Assembly (NCBI GenBank): GCA_905197045.1
Contig: CAJJXG010000009.1
Coordinates: 1-50,784, forward strand
Direction: 5' to 3'
Length of the DNA stretch: 50,784 bases
Origin: an uncultured Caryophanales bacterium
GTDB lineage: Bacteria > Bacillota_I > Bacilli_A > RFN20 > CAG-826
In this document: one piece after another, positions 24,440 through 33,204 of the stretch
How the letters are laid out: the number at the start of each line of letters is the position of its first letter
Numbering within the stretch: position 1 is the first letter of the stretch
Program-made: the position numbers and the translations under genes
The notes under the pieces: model-generated
The model's database searches: none
What the model was told of the DNA's origin: nothing
Seen by the model: only the letters and a program-made list of their open reading frames with translations

Positions 24440-25069
24440 CTATTTCTTCTTTAAATAATAATCAAAACAAGCTTTTGATAATCTGTTATCAATAGAGTTT
24501 AATTCGTTGTTCTTTTTACTTAAAAGAAAATTTCTATTCTCGTCTAAAACGAATTTAAAGCCTTTGGAATAATCATTCATCATTGATTCAATCATTTCTT
24601 TTGAATCGTAGCCTCTTAAAGGATCAATCTTATCGGCTGCATATACTATCATGCCCATTGGAGACATTTTTTCTTTTCCAGTGCAATGAAACATAATTGC
24701 GTCAAGTATATCTTTATCTTTAAGCTCAAAAAACTCCTCTGCTAATTTTGCTCCAACAAATTGATGAAAGCTAAATAAAGGAAGATCTAAATACTCATGA
24801 AAATAACGCTCCATATAACTATATAGCTCTTCCTTGCTTAAGCCTTTTGCAATATCGTGAAATAATCCAGCAATATAATATAAAAAAGGCTCTTCTAAGT
24901 GATTTGCTGATGCAATTTTGTATGATAAATCAGCTACACTTATTGAATGAGCCACTCTTTTTTCACTTCTTATGAGTTGAATAAGCTTATTAGTTAAACT
25001 TTTATCCACTATTACTTCATTACTTGAAGTTATTTCGAAATGAGACATTAATTTAGAACTGATAGGCAT
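24440..25069 (-). CDS. yqeK: HD-domain protein YqeK (Ap4A hydrolase family)
   Basis: This 209-residue HD-superfamily protein matches YqeK, a symmetrical diadenosine tetraphosphate hydrolase. It shows the first His in KRVAHSISVADLSY, the HD pair in AGLFHDIAKGLS, FHQFVGAKLAEEFF, then MFHCTGKEKMSPMGMIVYAADKIDPLRGY. About 25 extra residues precede the domain. Bacillus has nadD between yhbY and yqeK. Here it is absent. The ATG at 25069 lies 8 nt after yhbY without a clear Shine-Dalgarno, and an inner ATG at 25048 is also possible. Confidence 0.85.
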   Translation of the reverse strand: MPISSKLMSHFEITSSNEVIVDKSLTNKLIQLIRSEKRVAHSISVADLSYKIASANHLEEPFLYYIAGLFHDIAKGLSKEELYSYMERYFHEYLDLPLFSFHQFVGAKLAEEFFELKDKDILDAIMFHCTGKEKMSPMGMIVYAADKIDPLRGYDSKEMIESMMNDYSKGFKFVLDENRNFLLSKKNNELNSIDNRLSKACFDYYLKKK

Positions 25070-25077
25070 GTCTTACA

Positions 25078-25383
25078 CTACTTTTCTAAAATAATGCGAT
25101 TTTTTAGTTCAGAATTTGGTTTATATAACAAAACAGTATTGCCAATTATTTGAACAATATTGCAGTTTAAAGAGCTGGCAAGATCAAGAATTATTGCATT
25201 CTTATCGCCGTTTTCTAAAGCACTCTTTAAAAAAGAAATTTTAATAAGTTCTCTAGTGTTAAAAGCATTTTGAATATTATAAATAACTTGGTTATTTAAT
25301 AACTCTTTTCCAATATTTATTTTGTAGACATCGCTAGAATGTGTGATTCTTTTTAACTGTTGTTTGTTTTTACTAGAAAGCAT
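25078..25383 (-). CDS. yhbY: YhbY-type CRM-domain RNA-binding protein
   Basis: This 101-residue protein fits the YhbY/CRM family, which binds pre-50S ribosomal particles. It starts MLSSKNKQQLKRITHSSDVYKINIGKELL and ends with the IVQIIGNTVLLYKPN strand typical of the domain. The usual GxxG-type loop is not sharp, so the fold call rests partly on position. The start at 25383 overlaps the end of yqeH by 11 nt, and longer starts inside yqeH are rejected. The yqeG-yqeH-yhbY-yqeK order is conserved in Firmicutes. Confidence 0.82.
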   Translation of the reverse strand: MLSSKNKQQLKRITHSSDVYKINIGKELLNNQVIYNIQNAFNTRELIKISFLKSALENGDKNAIILDLASSLNCNIVQIIGNTVLLYKPNSELKNRIILEK

Positions 25384-26521
25384 TTTTGATTTTACTACGT
25401 GTTGTATAAACGTACACTCCTTTTGGTACATAAACTCTAAAACTTTGTTTGTTTCCATTGAAATTAATCCATCCAAGTCCTAAAATTCCGATATCTCTTC
25501 CACCATCTTCAGTGATTTGGAATTCATAAACATCAAAATCTTTGATTGATTTAAGCTTTTCGCTTGAAGGCTTTAAGCTGCCTTTTTGGAAGATGTTAGC
25601 AATATATTTAGAATTATCACCAACAATTGATTTATGAACTTTAACTTCTACTTTATCTGAAACATAAACATAGGCTTGTGTCTTTTCTTTTGAAAGTAAT
25701 TCAATGCAAGCAACCGAGCCAAATAGCAAACATGTATCTTTTGTTAAATTAACTTTTTTAGCTACAACTGCTTTTTTTGGAACAATCGCATTAAAAGCTG
25801 ATCTTTCAACTTTTGACAAAAGAGAATTATCAATAGATGTTCCAGGAGTTTCGTAAATATATGTTTTATTAGTTATAGGAATTCGTATTCCTCTTAAATG
25901 GGTGTTATCAAAAGTGTATGTAACAATCATTTTTGAGGTGTTATTGAGATATTGCTTTAAAAATTCACTAATTAAAGCACTCTTTCCACTGGTACTTGCT
26001 CCGACAAAATAAACATCTCTGCCATCAGAGTATTTTGTGATTAACTCAAACATCTTCTCAAGATTGTATCCATCATTATTTGTCGAGGTAATAACAGTAT
26101 CAATAACCTTAAATTTAGCCACTCTTAGACGATGGGCAACGTATTCTTTGAGTTCTTCGTCATTGACATCTGGAGGTAATAGGTCTCGTTTATTGGCTAC
26201 TACTAAAACATCCACGCCATCTAATAATTCGATAATTTTATTGATGAATGAACCTTCAAATGAAAATAAATCAACTACATAAACAACTAAAGCTTTTTTT
26301 GAATGTATTTCTTTTAAGATTGTTGTGTAGTCTTCATCGAATGTAGCTTCAGATGGATTGTTACTAAATCTTTCAGTTTTGTAGCAATTATTACAAAGTA
26401 ATAAACCTTCAGGATATTTTTCAATAATGTCAGGAGAAATATACCCTTCTTTTGTTGGATCTTCGGTTTGAAGTAAAGCTCCACAGTGATAGCATCTTTG
26501 TAATTTGTTTAATTCAGCCAT
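25373..26521 (-). CDS. yqeH: Ribosome-biogenesis GTPase YqeH
   Basis: This 382-residue circularly permuted GTPase helps assemble the 30S subunit. It begins with a zinc finger (CYHCGALLQT ... CNNC). G motifs follow in the permuted order: G4 VVANKRDLLP, then G1 GASTSGKSALISEF, then G3 ETPGTSID. A C-terminal RNA-binding region is present. The ATG at 26521 follows GGAGGG located in the yqeG end, with a 1-nt gap between the two genes. Confidence 0.95.
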   Translation of the reverse strand: MAELNKLQRCYHCGALLQTEDPTKEGYISPDIIEKYPEGLLLCNNCYKTERFSNNPSEATFDEDYTTILKEIHSKKALVVYVVDLFSFEGSFINKIIELLDGVDVLVVANKRDLLPPDVNDEELKEYVAHRLRVAKFKVIDTVITSTNNDGYNLEKMFELITKYSDGRDVYFVGASTSGKSALISEFLKQYLNNTSKMIVTYTFDNTHLRGIRIPITNKTYIYETPGTSIDNSLLSKVERSAFNAIVPKKAVVAKKVNLTKDTCLLFGSVACIELLSKEKTQAYVYVSDKVEVKVHKSIVGDNSKYIANIFQKGSLKPSSEKLKSIKDFDVYEFQITEDGGRDIGILGLGWINFNGNKQSFRVYVPKGVYVYTTRSKIKNAF

Positions 26522-26522
26522 A

Positions 26523-27044
26523 TTAAATTTCCCTCCAATTGGTTAATTTATTGTGCTTTTTCAAATATCTTCTAACGTATTTGTCGAAGAATTTGTTTAT
26601 TTTAGTAAAGAATTGATCTTTACTTACTAAATTATCGCATAAAATCGATTTAATTTTTAGTTTATTTGCAAAAAGAATGTCAGTAAAAACCTGGTCTCCG
26701 ATTATTAAATAATCGGCTTTATTATAATTTAAAGTTTTTAATAATTTTCTTACCTTCCCAACTAGTGGTTTTTTGCATGAATAAGCATATTTTACACCTA
26801 AAGCATTTGCATAAAGCGCTACTCTATTTTTCAAATTATTGGATGTTAAAATAAGCTCAATTCCATTTTCTTTTAGCTTTTTCGCAAAGTTTTGTGCTTC
26901 AATCGTTGGAGTTTTTTGATAATAAGCATCAAGAGTGTTATCAAGGTCACACAAAACACACTTTATATTAAGCTTTAGAAATTTTTCAATTTCAATCTCA
27001 TATACGGTTTTTGCTACATATGTAGGGGTAAATCTTTTAAACAT
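26523..27044 (-). CDS. yqeG: HAD-superfamily phosphatase YqeG
   Basis: This 173-residue HAD IIIA family protein has the nucleophile motif CDLDNTLDAYY, the second motif LTSNNLKNR, and IIGDQVFTDILFANKL. The substrate is unknown in bacteria, though relatives act on phosphatidylglycerophosphate. It opens the yqeG-yqeH-yhbY-yqeK operon. There is no Shine-Dalgarno; the start codon is preceded by phased TAGTA units ending 3 nt before the ATG. Confidence 0.9.
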   Translation of the reverse strand: MFKRFTPTYVAKTVYEIEIEKFLKLNIKCVLCDLDNTLDAYYQKTPTIEAQNFAKKLKENGIELILTSNNLKNRVALYANALGVKYAYSCKKPLVGKVRKLLKTLNYNKADYLIIGDQVFTDILFANKLKIKSILCDNLVSKDQFFTKINKFFDKYVRRYLKKHNKLTNWREI

Positions 27045-27047
27045 AAT

Positions 27048-27096
27048 TACTATTTATTTAATATAAATATACTAATAATGTACTAATAAACTACTT
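27048..27096 (-). repeat. Phased TAGTA array D (5 positions, 11-bp period) before yqeG
   Basis: On the + strand TACTA occurs at 27048, 27070 and 27081, with one-mismatch units TAATA at 27059 and TACTT at 27092. All five positions fit an 11-bp grid. On the - strand these read as TAGTA pointing towards the yqeG start. The region also separates yqeG from the divergent small membrane gene. Confidence 0.7.
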
Positions 27097-27109
27097 TTTG
27101 CAGTAATAA

Positions 27110-27137
27110 TTGATTATTTTAGAGTCTATCATATAAT
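27110..27137 (+). promoter_or_regulatory. Promoter predicted to give a leaderless mRNA
   Basis: TTGATT (27110-27115) and a consensus TATAAT (27132-27137) are 16 bp apart. The -10 box ends 6 nt before the ATG at 27144, and no Shine-Dalgarno is present. Confidence 0.6.
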
Positions 27138-27143
27138 AATCTC

Positions 27144-27377
27144 ATGGATAATATGAATTTAACAAACAAGAAACTTCTTTCATTAGCATTAAGTACTGCT
27201 GGAGTAATTTTTAGCGTATTTATGCCAATCATGGGTTATTTATTTTTAATCCCATCACTTGTTCTAACTGGCAAAAGAGAAGATATGTCAATGCTCCACT
27301 TATTTGTTTTTGATATTGTAGCACTTATCTCGATTACAGTTATTTTTATAGTCAGCATCGTGCAAAGTTTATCTTAA
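27144..27377 (+). CDS. Small two-helix membrane protein, unknown
   Basis: This 77-residue protein is not recognised. Two hydrophobic segments (about residues 10-37, LLSLALSTAGVIFSVFMPIMGYLFLIP, and 50-75, LHLFVFDIVALISITVIFIVSI) flank a short basic loop KREDM. A strong -10 box sits immediately upstream, which supports real expression from a leaderless transcript. It ends 4 nt before the convergent parC stop. It is a lone + strand gene within a - strand block. Confidence 0.6.
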   Translation: MDNMNLTNKKLLSLALSTAGVIFSVFMPIMGYLFLIPSLVLTGKREDMSMLHLFVFDIVALISITVIFIVSIVQSLS

Positions 27378-27381
27378 GCAA

Positions 27382-30015
27382 TTAATCTCCCATATCATCG
27401 AAGATTGAAATTTGCTCAACCTTGCCTTCGTCATCATTTGCTTCTTGTTCAATATCTCCTTCATAATCAATTTTTACTACTTTAACTTCGCTAGATTCTT
27501 CAACATCTTTAGGTTGAGGTCTAGCTTTTTTCTTTGTTACTTTGGTATTTTGATCAACGCATTCAACGTCATATGTGTATACAAAGCTGATTTTTCTTCC
27601 ATCAGGTAATTCATCGATATTTTTACGACAATATTTTTCTAATGGAGTAACATGGAAGTCGTTAAAAGTAAGCCTCAAAGATGATGAATTATCTAAAACA
27701 CAATCCATCACTATTTTTTGAGTTGAATTAGTTACTTTACGAACCGTTAATAAATCATGAATTTCTGTTTTAAACGATTTAAGAAGCATATCACTTTTCT
27801 CTAATCTATGTCTTAGATTTAATGTATTTGAATCCAATATCTTGCACATACCAAGATTAGTTAAGAAAAGTAATTTACATCTTTCGCCAAGTTCAAACGG
27901 AGTAATTGATTCAATTGAAGAATCGCTTAATGTAGCTATACATTTAACACCGCTTGTTTTAAGTCTTGTATCAGCAATGTCGTTTTCATTAAAGTAAGTT
28001 GCTTTACCAGCTTTTGTCATAATTAAAACGTTTGTATTGCCTTTTAAAACACAAACATCACTCATTTCATCAGAATTAGTCAATTTCATACAGCAAATTG
28101 GCTTATTAATTCTTTGAGAATAAAACTCACTTAAAGGTGTTTTCTTAATTTGTCCAAGCTTTGATACAGTACAAATAGAAACTCCAATATTAAAGTCTTT
28201 AACTGCGATACATTTAATAATGCTTTCTTTTAAAGGTAAATTGCAGATGTAATTAATATGCTTACCTTCATCTTTCCACTTGCCTTCTAAAATTTCATGC
28301 ACTGGTAAAAGAATATAGTTGCCTTTATTTGTAAAGCAAAGAACGTAATCTACTGTATTAACAATTGCAGCCATAACAATAGAGTCGTTTACTTTTACGC
28401 CAGGTAAAGCACCGTTAGAAGATTTATAACTCTTTAAACTGCTTCTTTTTATATAGCCATCTCTAGTTACAACAACATAGACATCTTCTTTAGCGATTAA
28501 GTCACGTTTATCAATTTGAACTTCTTCTTCTTTTTCTTCAATAATTGATCTACGTGGTTGTCCAAATTCTTTAACAATAGCCTTTAAATCAGAAATAATG
28601 ATTTTCTTAAGTTTATTTGGGTTAGCTAATGTTTCTTCATAATCACTAATTTGTTTAATGAGGTTATTTTTCTCATCAACATAAATAGTAACATCAGTAT
28701 TTGTTAATCTATAAAGTCTCATTGAGACAATAGCTTCACTTTGAGGTTCTGTAAAACCGAAAGTCTTTTGAAGATTAAGTTTAGCATCGGCTTTATCTTT
28801 ACTTTTTCTAATAAGTTGAACAACTTCATTAATAATACTAATTGCTTTAATTAAACCTTCTACAATATGTAAACGATCTTTTGCCTTTTTTAAAAGGAAA
28901 TTAGTTCTTCTTGTAATAACATCAACTTGGAAAGCAATATAATAATCAAGATAACTGATTAATGATAAAGTTCTTGGGTGTTTATCACAAATCGCAACAA
29001 TATTAGATGAATAAGAAACTTTTAATTGAGTTTTGTTCATTAAATAGGCAATGATAATTTGAGGATCAGCTTCTTTTTTAGTTTCTATAACTATTTCAAT
29101 TTCATCACCGCTTGATAAATCTTTAACTTCGTTTATTCCATCAATTTCGTGTGATTTTTTAATTTTATCGATACTAAAAACAAGGCTTTGTTTGACAACG
29201 CCATAAGGAATTTCACTAATAACTATTTCATTAAAGTTTTTATTTGAAGTATCGACTTTAAGTTTTGAAGCGATTTCAATTTTTCCACGTCCAGTTTCGT
29301 AAATATCACGAATTCCTTGTGATTTATAAATAATTCCGCCTGTTGGAAAATCTGGTCCATGGACAATTTCAAGTAATTCATCTAAAGAACAATTTGGATG
29401 CTGAATTCGATAAATTACAGCATCACAAATTTCTCCTAAATTGTGAGGAGGAATTTGTGTAGCAATTGCAACTGCAATGCCATCACTTCCATTAACATAT
29501 AAATTAGGAAAACGGCATGGCAAAACAACTGGTTCAAATTCAGTATCATCAAAGTTTAAAGTCATATCGACAGTATTTTTATCGATATCACTGATTAAAT
29601 TCTCACTAAATTCATTAAGTTTAGCTTCGGTATAACGATAAGCTGCGGCAGGATCGTTATCAATTGAACCATTATTTCCTTGAAAAATTACTAAAGGTTC
29701 AGACATTTTCCAAGGTTGAGACATTCTAACTAAAGCTTCATAAATTGAAGAGTCGCCATGTGGGTGAAATCTACCCATAACATCACCAACGATTTTAGCG
29801 CATTTTTTAGTTTGCTTATCGTAAGTGTTGCCATTTTGATACATTGAATAGATGATTCTTCTTTGAACTGGCTTTAAGCCATCTCTAACATCAGGAATTG
29901 CACGATCTTGGATAACATATTTTGCATAAACTGCATATTTGTCACCCATAATTGAATCAAGAGATTCAACACTAATATTTTCTGGAGCTAATTCTTCTTG
30001 TACTTTTTTAGCCAT
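27382..30015 (-). CDS. parC: DNA topoisomerase IV subunit A
   Basis: This 877-residue type IIA topoisomerase breakage-reunion subunit has the catalytic Tyr in PAAAYRYTEAKL, RAIPDVRDGLKPVQRRI at the start, and GRFHPHGDSSIYEALVRM. No GyrA box (QRRGGKG-type) is seen in the C-terminal beta-pinwheel, so ParC is preferred to GyrA. A charged tail of about 50 residues follows (KKKARPQPKDVEESSE, then acidic). It unlinks daughter chromosomes. AAGGAGG precedes the ATG, and parE ends 1 nt upstream. Confidence 0.93.
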   Translation of the reverse strand: MAKKVQEELAPENISVESLDSIMGDKYAVYAKYVIQDRAIPDVRDGLKPVQRRIIYSMYQNGNTYDKQTKKCAKIVGDVMGRFHPHGDSSIYEALVRMSQPWKMSEPLVIFQGNNGSIDNDPAAAYRYTEAKLNEFSENLISDIDKNTVDMTLNFDDTEFEPVVLPCRFPNLYVNGSDGIAVAIATQIPPHNLGEICDAVIYRIQHPNCSLDELLEIVHGPDFPTGGIIYKSQGIRDIYETGRGKIEIASKLKVDTSNKNFNEIVISEIPYGVVKQSLVFSIDKIKKSHEIDGINEVKDLSSGDEIEIVIETKKEADPQIIIAYLMNKTQLKVSYSSNIVAICDKHPRTLSLISYLDYYIAFQVDVITRRTNFLLKKAKDRLHIVEGLIKAISIINEVVQLIRKSKDKADAKLNLQKTFGFTEPQSEAIVSMRLYRLTNTDVTIYVDEKNNLIKQISDYEETLANPNKLKKIIISDLKAIVKEFGQPRRSIIEEKEEEVQIDKRDLIAKEDVYVVVTRDGYIKRSSLKSYKSSNGALPGVKVNDSIVMAAIVNTVDYVLCFTNKGNYILLPVHEILEGKWKDEGKHINYICNLPLKESIIKCIAVKDFNIGVSICTVSKLGQIKKTPLSEFYSQRINKPICCMKLTNSDEMSDVCVLKGNTNVLIMTKAGKATYFNENDIADTRLKTSGVKCIATLSDSSIESITPFELGERCKLLFLTNLGMCKILDSNTLNLRHRLEKSDMLLKSFKTEIHDLLTVRKVTNSTQKIVMDCVLDNSSSLRLTFNDFHVTPLEKYCRKNIDELPDGRKISFVYTYDVECVDQNTKVTKKKARPQPKDVEESSEVKVVKIDYEGDIEQEANDDEGKVEQISIFDDMGD

Positions 30016-30016
30016 A

Positions 30017-31948
30017 TTAATGCTTAACCTCCTTGATGAAAGCGTCTTCTTCGCTAAAATCTACGTTTTGTTCGAGCCATTTTTTACGTTTATCAGCATC
30101 TTTACCCATTAAAACAGCAACTTTGTTTTCAACAGATAGTGGATCGCCAATATTAACTTGGACTAAAAGTCTATTTTTTGGATCCATGGTTGTTTCTTTA
30201 AGTTGTTTGGCATTCATTTCGCCAAGTCCTTTGTAACGTGCCACCTTGTATCCACTGCCAATTTTCTTTTTGCCTTCTTCAAGACCTTTATCATCCCAAG
30301 CGTATGTTTCAGTAGTTTTTCCTTTATTATCAACTTTATAAATACGATATAAAGGAGGAATAGCAATATAAACTTTACCTTCAGTGATTAAAGATCTCAT
30401 GTTGTTATAAAAGAAAGTTAAAAGAAGAGTTTGAATGTGGGCACCATCTGTATCAGCATCACTCATGATAATAATTTTTCCATAATGTGATTCACTAACA
30501 TCAAAATTTTGCCCAACACCAGCTCCGATTGTGTTAATAATGGTTGCAAATTCTTGATTTTGCATGATTTTTTCCATTGTTAAACTGTCAGTATTTAAAG
30601 GTTTTCCTCTTAAAGGGAGAATAGCTTGAAATTTAGGATCTCTACCTTTTTTAGCACTACCTCCTGCAGAGTCTCCTTCAACGATAAAAAGCTCATTTTT
30701 TTCATAATCCTTACTTTGGGCAGGAGTTAATTTATCACTTAAAATAATTGAATCTTTACTTTTTTTCTTAGTACGAGCTTCATCTTTTGCTTTTCTAGCA
30801 GCAAGACGTGCGTTCATTGAATCTTGACACTTTTTAACAAGTCGAACTGCGAATTCTTTATTTTCATTTAGATAATATGAAAATTTTGTATAAACAAGGT
30901 TTGAAACAAAGTTTTGTGCAAGTTGTGTGCCAAGTTTTCCTTTTGTTTGTCCTTCAAATTCAAGAATCGATTCAGGAAGTCTTAAAGAGATAACTGCTGT
31001 TAATCCTTCTCTAATATCACTTCCATCAAGCTTTGCTTTACTTCTAAGTAAACTATTGTTTTCAGCATATTCATTTACTGCTCTGGTAATACCAATTTTA
31101 AATCCGACTTCGTGAGTACCTCCATCAGCAGTATGAACATTATTAACATAACTTCTAATAGTTTCGTTATAGTCGTTATAACAATATTGAATAGCAATTT
31201 CAGCAAATATGTTATTAGATTCATCGCTAAAATCAACAACAGGACCAATTGGAGTCTTATTTTGATTCATTTCTTCAACGTATTCTTTTAAGCCATTTTC
31301 ATAATAAAACTCATCTTTATTACCGTTTCTTTCATCAATTAAAATAAAACGCACTTTTTTAAGGAGAAAAGCACTTTCTTGAAGATGTGAAGCAATACGG
31401 TCGTAATTAAATTCAGTTGTTGAAAAAATCTCAGGATCAGGTTTAAAAGTAACAAGCGTACCATGTTTCATGGTATTCCCTAAGACTTCAAGAGGAGTTT
31501 TTAATTTTCCACCATTTTCAAAACGAATATGATAGATTTTGTTATCTTTATAAACTGTAATATCACAAAAAAGAGAAAGTGCATTTGTTACACTGCTCCC
31601 AACACCATGTAATCCAGCTGAAGATTTATAAGCAGCATCATTAAACTTTCCGCCGCTATGTAAAGTTGAAAAAATTAACTGAATAGCTGGGAGTTTTGTT
31701 TGTTTATGAATATCACAAGGGATACCTCTTCCTTCGTCTTGAACAGAAACTGAACCATCTTTATGTAAAGTTACAGTAATTTTATTACCATAACCGTTCA
31801 ATGCTTCATCTACCGCATTATCAACAATTTCCCAAACTAAATGGTGTAAACCCATGCTATTGGTACTGCCAATATACATGGCTGGTCTTTTTCTAACACC
31901 TTCAAGACCAGATAATAATTCTATATTGCTTGCATCATAATTACTCAT
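30017..31948 (-). CDS. parE: DNA topoisomerase IV subunit B
   Basis: This 643-residue ATPase subunit has the GHKL motifs WEIVDNAVDEALNGYG and GRGIPCDIH, a GLHGVGSSVTNALS stretch, and the TOPRIM motif ELFIVEGDSAGGSAKKGRD with DADTDGAHI. The start MSNYDASNIELLSGLEGVRKRP at 31948 matches the family; a TTG at 31972 would include the promoter. TACAAT on the - strand 14 nt before the ATG predicts a very short leader with no Shine-Dalgarno. Confidence 0.95.
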   Translation of the reverse strand: MSNYDASNIELLSGLEGVRKRPAMYIGSTNSMGLHHLVWEIVDNAVDEALNGYGNKITVTLHKDGSVSVQDEGRGIPCDIHKQTKLPAIQLIFSTLHSGGKFNDAAYKSSAGLHGVGSSVTNALSLFCDITVYKDNKIYHIRFENGGKLKTPLEVLGNTMKHGTLVTFKPDPEIFSTTEFNYDRIASHLQESAFLLKKVRFILIDERNGNKDEFYYENGLKEYVEEMNQNKTPIGPVVDFSDESNNIFAEIAIQYCYNDYNETIRSYVNNVHTADGGTHEVGFKIGITRAVNEYAENNSLLRSKAKLDGSDIREGLTAVISLRLPESILEFEGQTKGKLGTQLAQNFVSNLVYTKFSYYLNENKEFAVRLVKKCQDSMNARLAARKAKDEARTKKKSKDSIILSDKLTPAQSKDYEKNELFIVEGDSAGGSAKKGRDPKFQAILPLRGKPLNTDSLTMEKIMQNQEFATIINTIGAGVGQNFDVSESHYGKIIIMSDADTDGAHIQTLLLTFFYNNMRSLITEGKVYIAIPPLYRIYKVDNKGKTTETYAWDDKGLEEGKKKIGSGYKVARYKGLGEMNAKQLKETTMDPKNRLLVQVNIGDPLSVENKVAVLMGKDADKRKKWLEQNVDFSEEDAFIKEVKH

Positions 31949-32090
31949 AATTAACTTCGTAAATTGTATCAAAAAATTAGGTTAATTTCATCATAAAATG
32001 CTAGTAAAGACCTAAAACTGACAAAAAATTGTATCTTCAATGAAAACGCTTCCATCTTAAAAGACATATCAACTTTAAATTATCTTGTAG

Positions 32091-32096
32091 TAAAAT
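32091..32096 (+). promoter_or_regulatory. plsY -10 box, predicted leaderless start
   Basis: TAAAAT ends 6 nt before the plsY ATG at 32103, and no Shine-Dalgarno is present. No convincing -35 is visible, so the promoter call relies on similarity to the other five -10/N6/ATG arrangements. Confidence 0.4.
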
Positions 32097-32102
32097 GAAA
32101 CC

Positions 32103-32855
32103 ATGGAAATTTTATATAGAAGCTTGATACTTATTGGCTGTTTCGTTATTGGATATTTATTTGGAAGTATCCCAAATAGTGTTATTATTAGTCGTTTATT
32201 TTACAATAAAGATCCTCGTGATTATGGTAGCCATAATCCTGGCGGAACTAATGTTGGCCGATCAATATCAAAAGGTGCTGGCGTTGCAACAATGGCTCTT
32301 GATTTTTTCAAAGTTATTATTCCTGTTTTAGTTGCTTTCGCAATCTTTACTTATTATGAACCAGCAGTTAATTTGATGCTTGGAAACGATAGAAGTTACA
32401 ACGTTTTTGGCCAAGGAAATACACTTGCTGAGTTAACCTATTATCTTGTCGCACTTGGCTGCATGATTGGACACGCTTATAGCTGTTTCTTAAAATTCAA
32501 AGGCGGAAAAATTGTATCTACTTTTGCAGGTTTAATATTAGCTATTTCATGGACGGCAATACCTATTTTCGCTGCAATATTTTTTATTACATTAAAGAAA
32601 ACTAAAATTGTTTCAATCACTTCTATTATTACAACTGGATGTATTACTCTTTTCTCTTGGATTGTTTACATTGTATTTGCTACCTGTGGACCAACCATCT
32701 CAGGTTATTTTATGTTCTCTGAATTAGGCCCTCATGTTTCCATTTATATGCCAATTGTTTTTACTTTAGGGTATATACTTTTGGTCTTTAAACACAGATC
32801 TAATTTAGTTAAATTAAAAAACGGAACAGAAAACAGAATACATTGGATGAAATAG
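32103..32855 (+). CDS. plsY: Glycerol-3-phosphate acyltransferase PlsY
   Basis: This 250-residue membrane enzyme transfers acyl groups from acyl-phosphate to glycerol 3-phosphate in phospholipid synthesis. Visible motifs are GSIPNSVIISRL, the GSHNPGGTNVGR loop (family GSGNxGATN) and FLKFKGGKIVSTFAG. Several hydrophobic segments are present. It is about 50 residues longer than typical PlsY, mostly in a periplasmic-type loop around residues 85-105. It lies divergent from parE, as in several Firmicutes where plsY neighbours parEC. Its TAG stop is the first unit of TAGTA array C. Confidence 0.92.
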   Translation: MEILYRSLILIGCFVIGYLFGSIPNSVIISRLFYNKDPRDYGSHNPGGTNVGRSISKGAGVATMALDFFKVIIPVLVAFAIFTYYEPAVNLMLGNDRSYNVFGQGNTLAELTYYLVALGCMIGHAYSCFLKFKGGKIVSTFAGLILAISWTAIPIFAAIFFITLKKTKIVSITSIITTGCITLFSWIVYIVFATCGPTISGYFMFSELGPHVSIYMPIVFTLGYILLVFKHRSNLVKLKNGTENRIHWMK

Positions 32856-32886
32856 TAATTAGTAGTTTTCTAGTACATTTCTAGTA
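32853..32886 (+). repeat. TAGTA array C (3 phased units plus one off-phase)
   Basis: TAGTA occurs at 32860, 32871 and 32882 with an exact 11-bp period. A further copy at 32853, 7 bp before the first, includes the plsY stop codon. The array lies between plsY and the bidirectional terminator. Confidence 0.6.
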
Positions 32887-32922
32887 GATGTGGAAAACTA
32901 TAAAAATGTTCTGCACAATTAA

Positions 32923-32948
32923 AAAAACGCGATAACCATCGCGTTTTT
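32923..32948. terminator. Bidirectional rho-independent terminator
   Basis: AAAAACGCGAT (32923-32933) and ATCGCGTTTTT (32938-32948) form a perfect 11-bp stem with loop AACC, with A- and T-runs on both sides. It serves plsY (+) and the convergent rpmG-MBL-efp-yneF operon (-). Confidence 0.9.
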
Positions 32949-32966
32949 CATTGACTTTTTTTCTAA

Positions 32967-33188
32967 CTACTTCTTTTGCTTATTAACTGAGTTCATGATT
33001 TGTCTAATTTGTGCTTCGCTTGGTTTTCTACCCATTTGCATATACATAGCACGAATCATGTTTTCATTAATAGGAGGATTTTTCTCAAGTTGTTTTTTGA
33101 AAATGTAACGAGCTAAGAAATACCCTGCGACAAGCCCAGCTAATACACAAAGAATACAGTAGATAGCAACTAACCAGCCTTCTACCAT
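32967..33188 (-). CDS. yneF: YneF family membrane protein (UPF0154)
   Basis: This 73-residue protein has one N-terminal membrane helix (about 5-28, GLVAGYFLARYIFKKQL) and the conserved C-terminal part NPPINENMIRAMYMQMGRKPSEAQIRQIMNSV, diagnostic of the UPF0154 family. The function is unknown. It is the last gene of the run rpmG-MBL-efp-yneF, followed by the terminator. Confidence 0.92.
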   Translation of the reverse strand: MVEGWLVAIYCILCVLAGLVAGYFLARYIFKKQLEKNPPINENMIRAMYMQMGRKPSEAQIRQIMNSVNKQKK

Positions 33189-33204
33189 TTTATAAAATTC
33201 CTAA

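Noticed and set aside
24420..24440. Terminator of yqeK
   Set aside because: AAATA-GCT-TATTT with a few Ts is only a 5-bp stem and overlaps the stop codon; too weak to call.
24988..25069. N-terminal extra part of YqeK as a NadD remnant
   Set aside because: The start reads MPISSK, slightly like the NadD ISSS motif, but nothing else matches over 25 residues.
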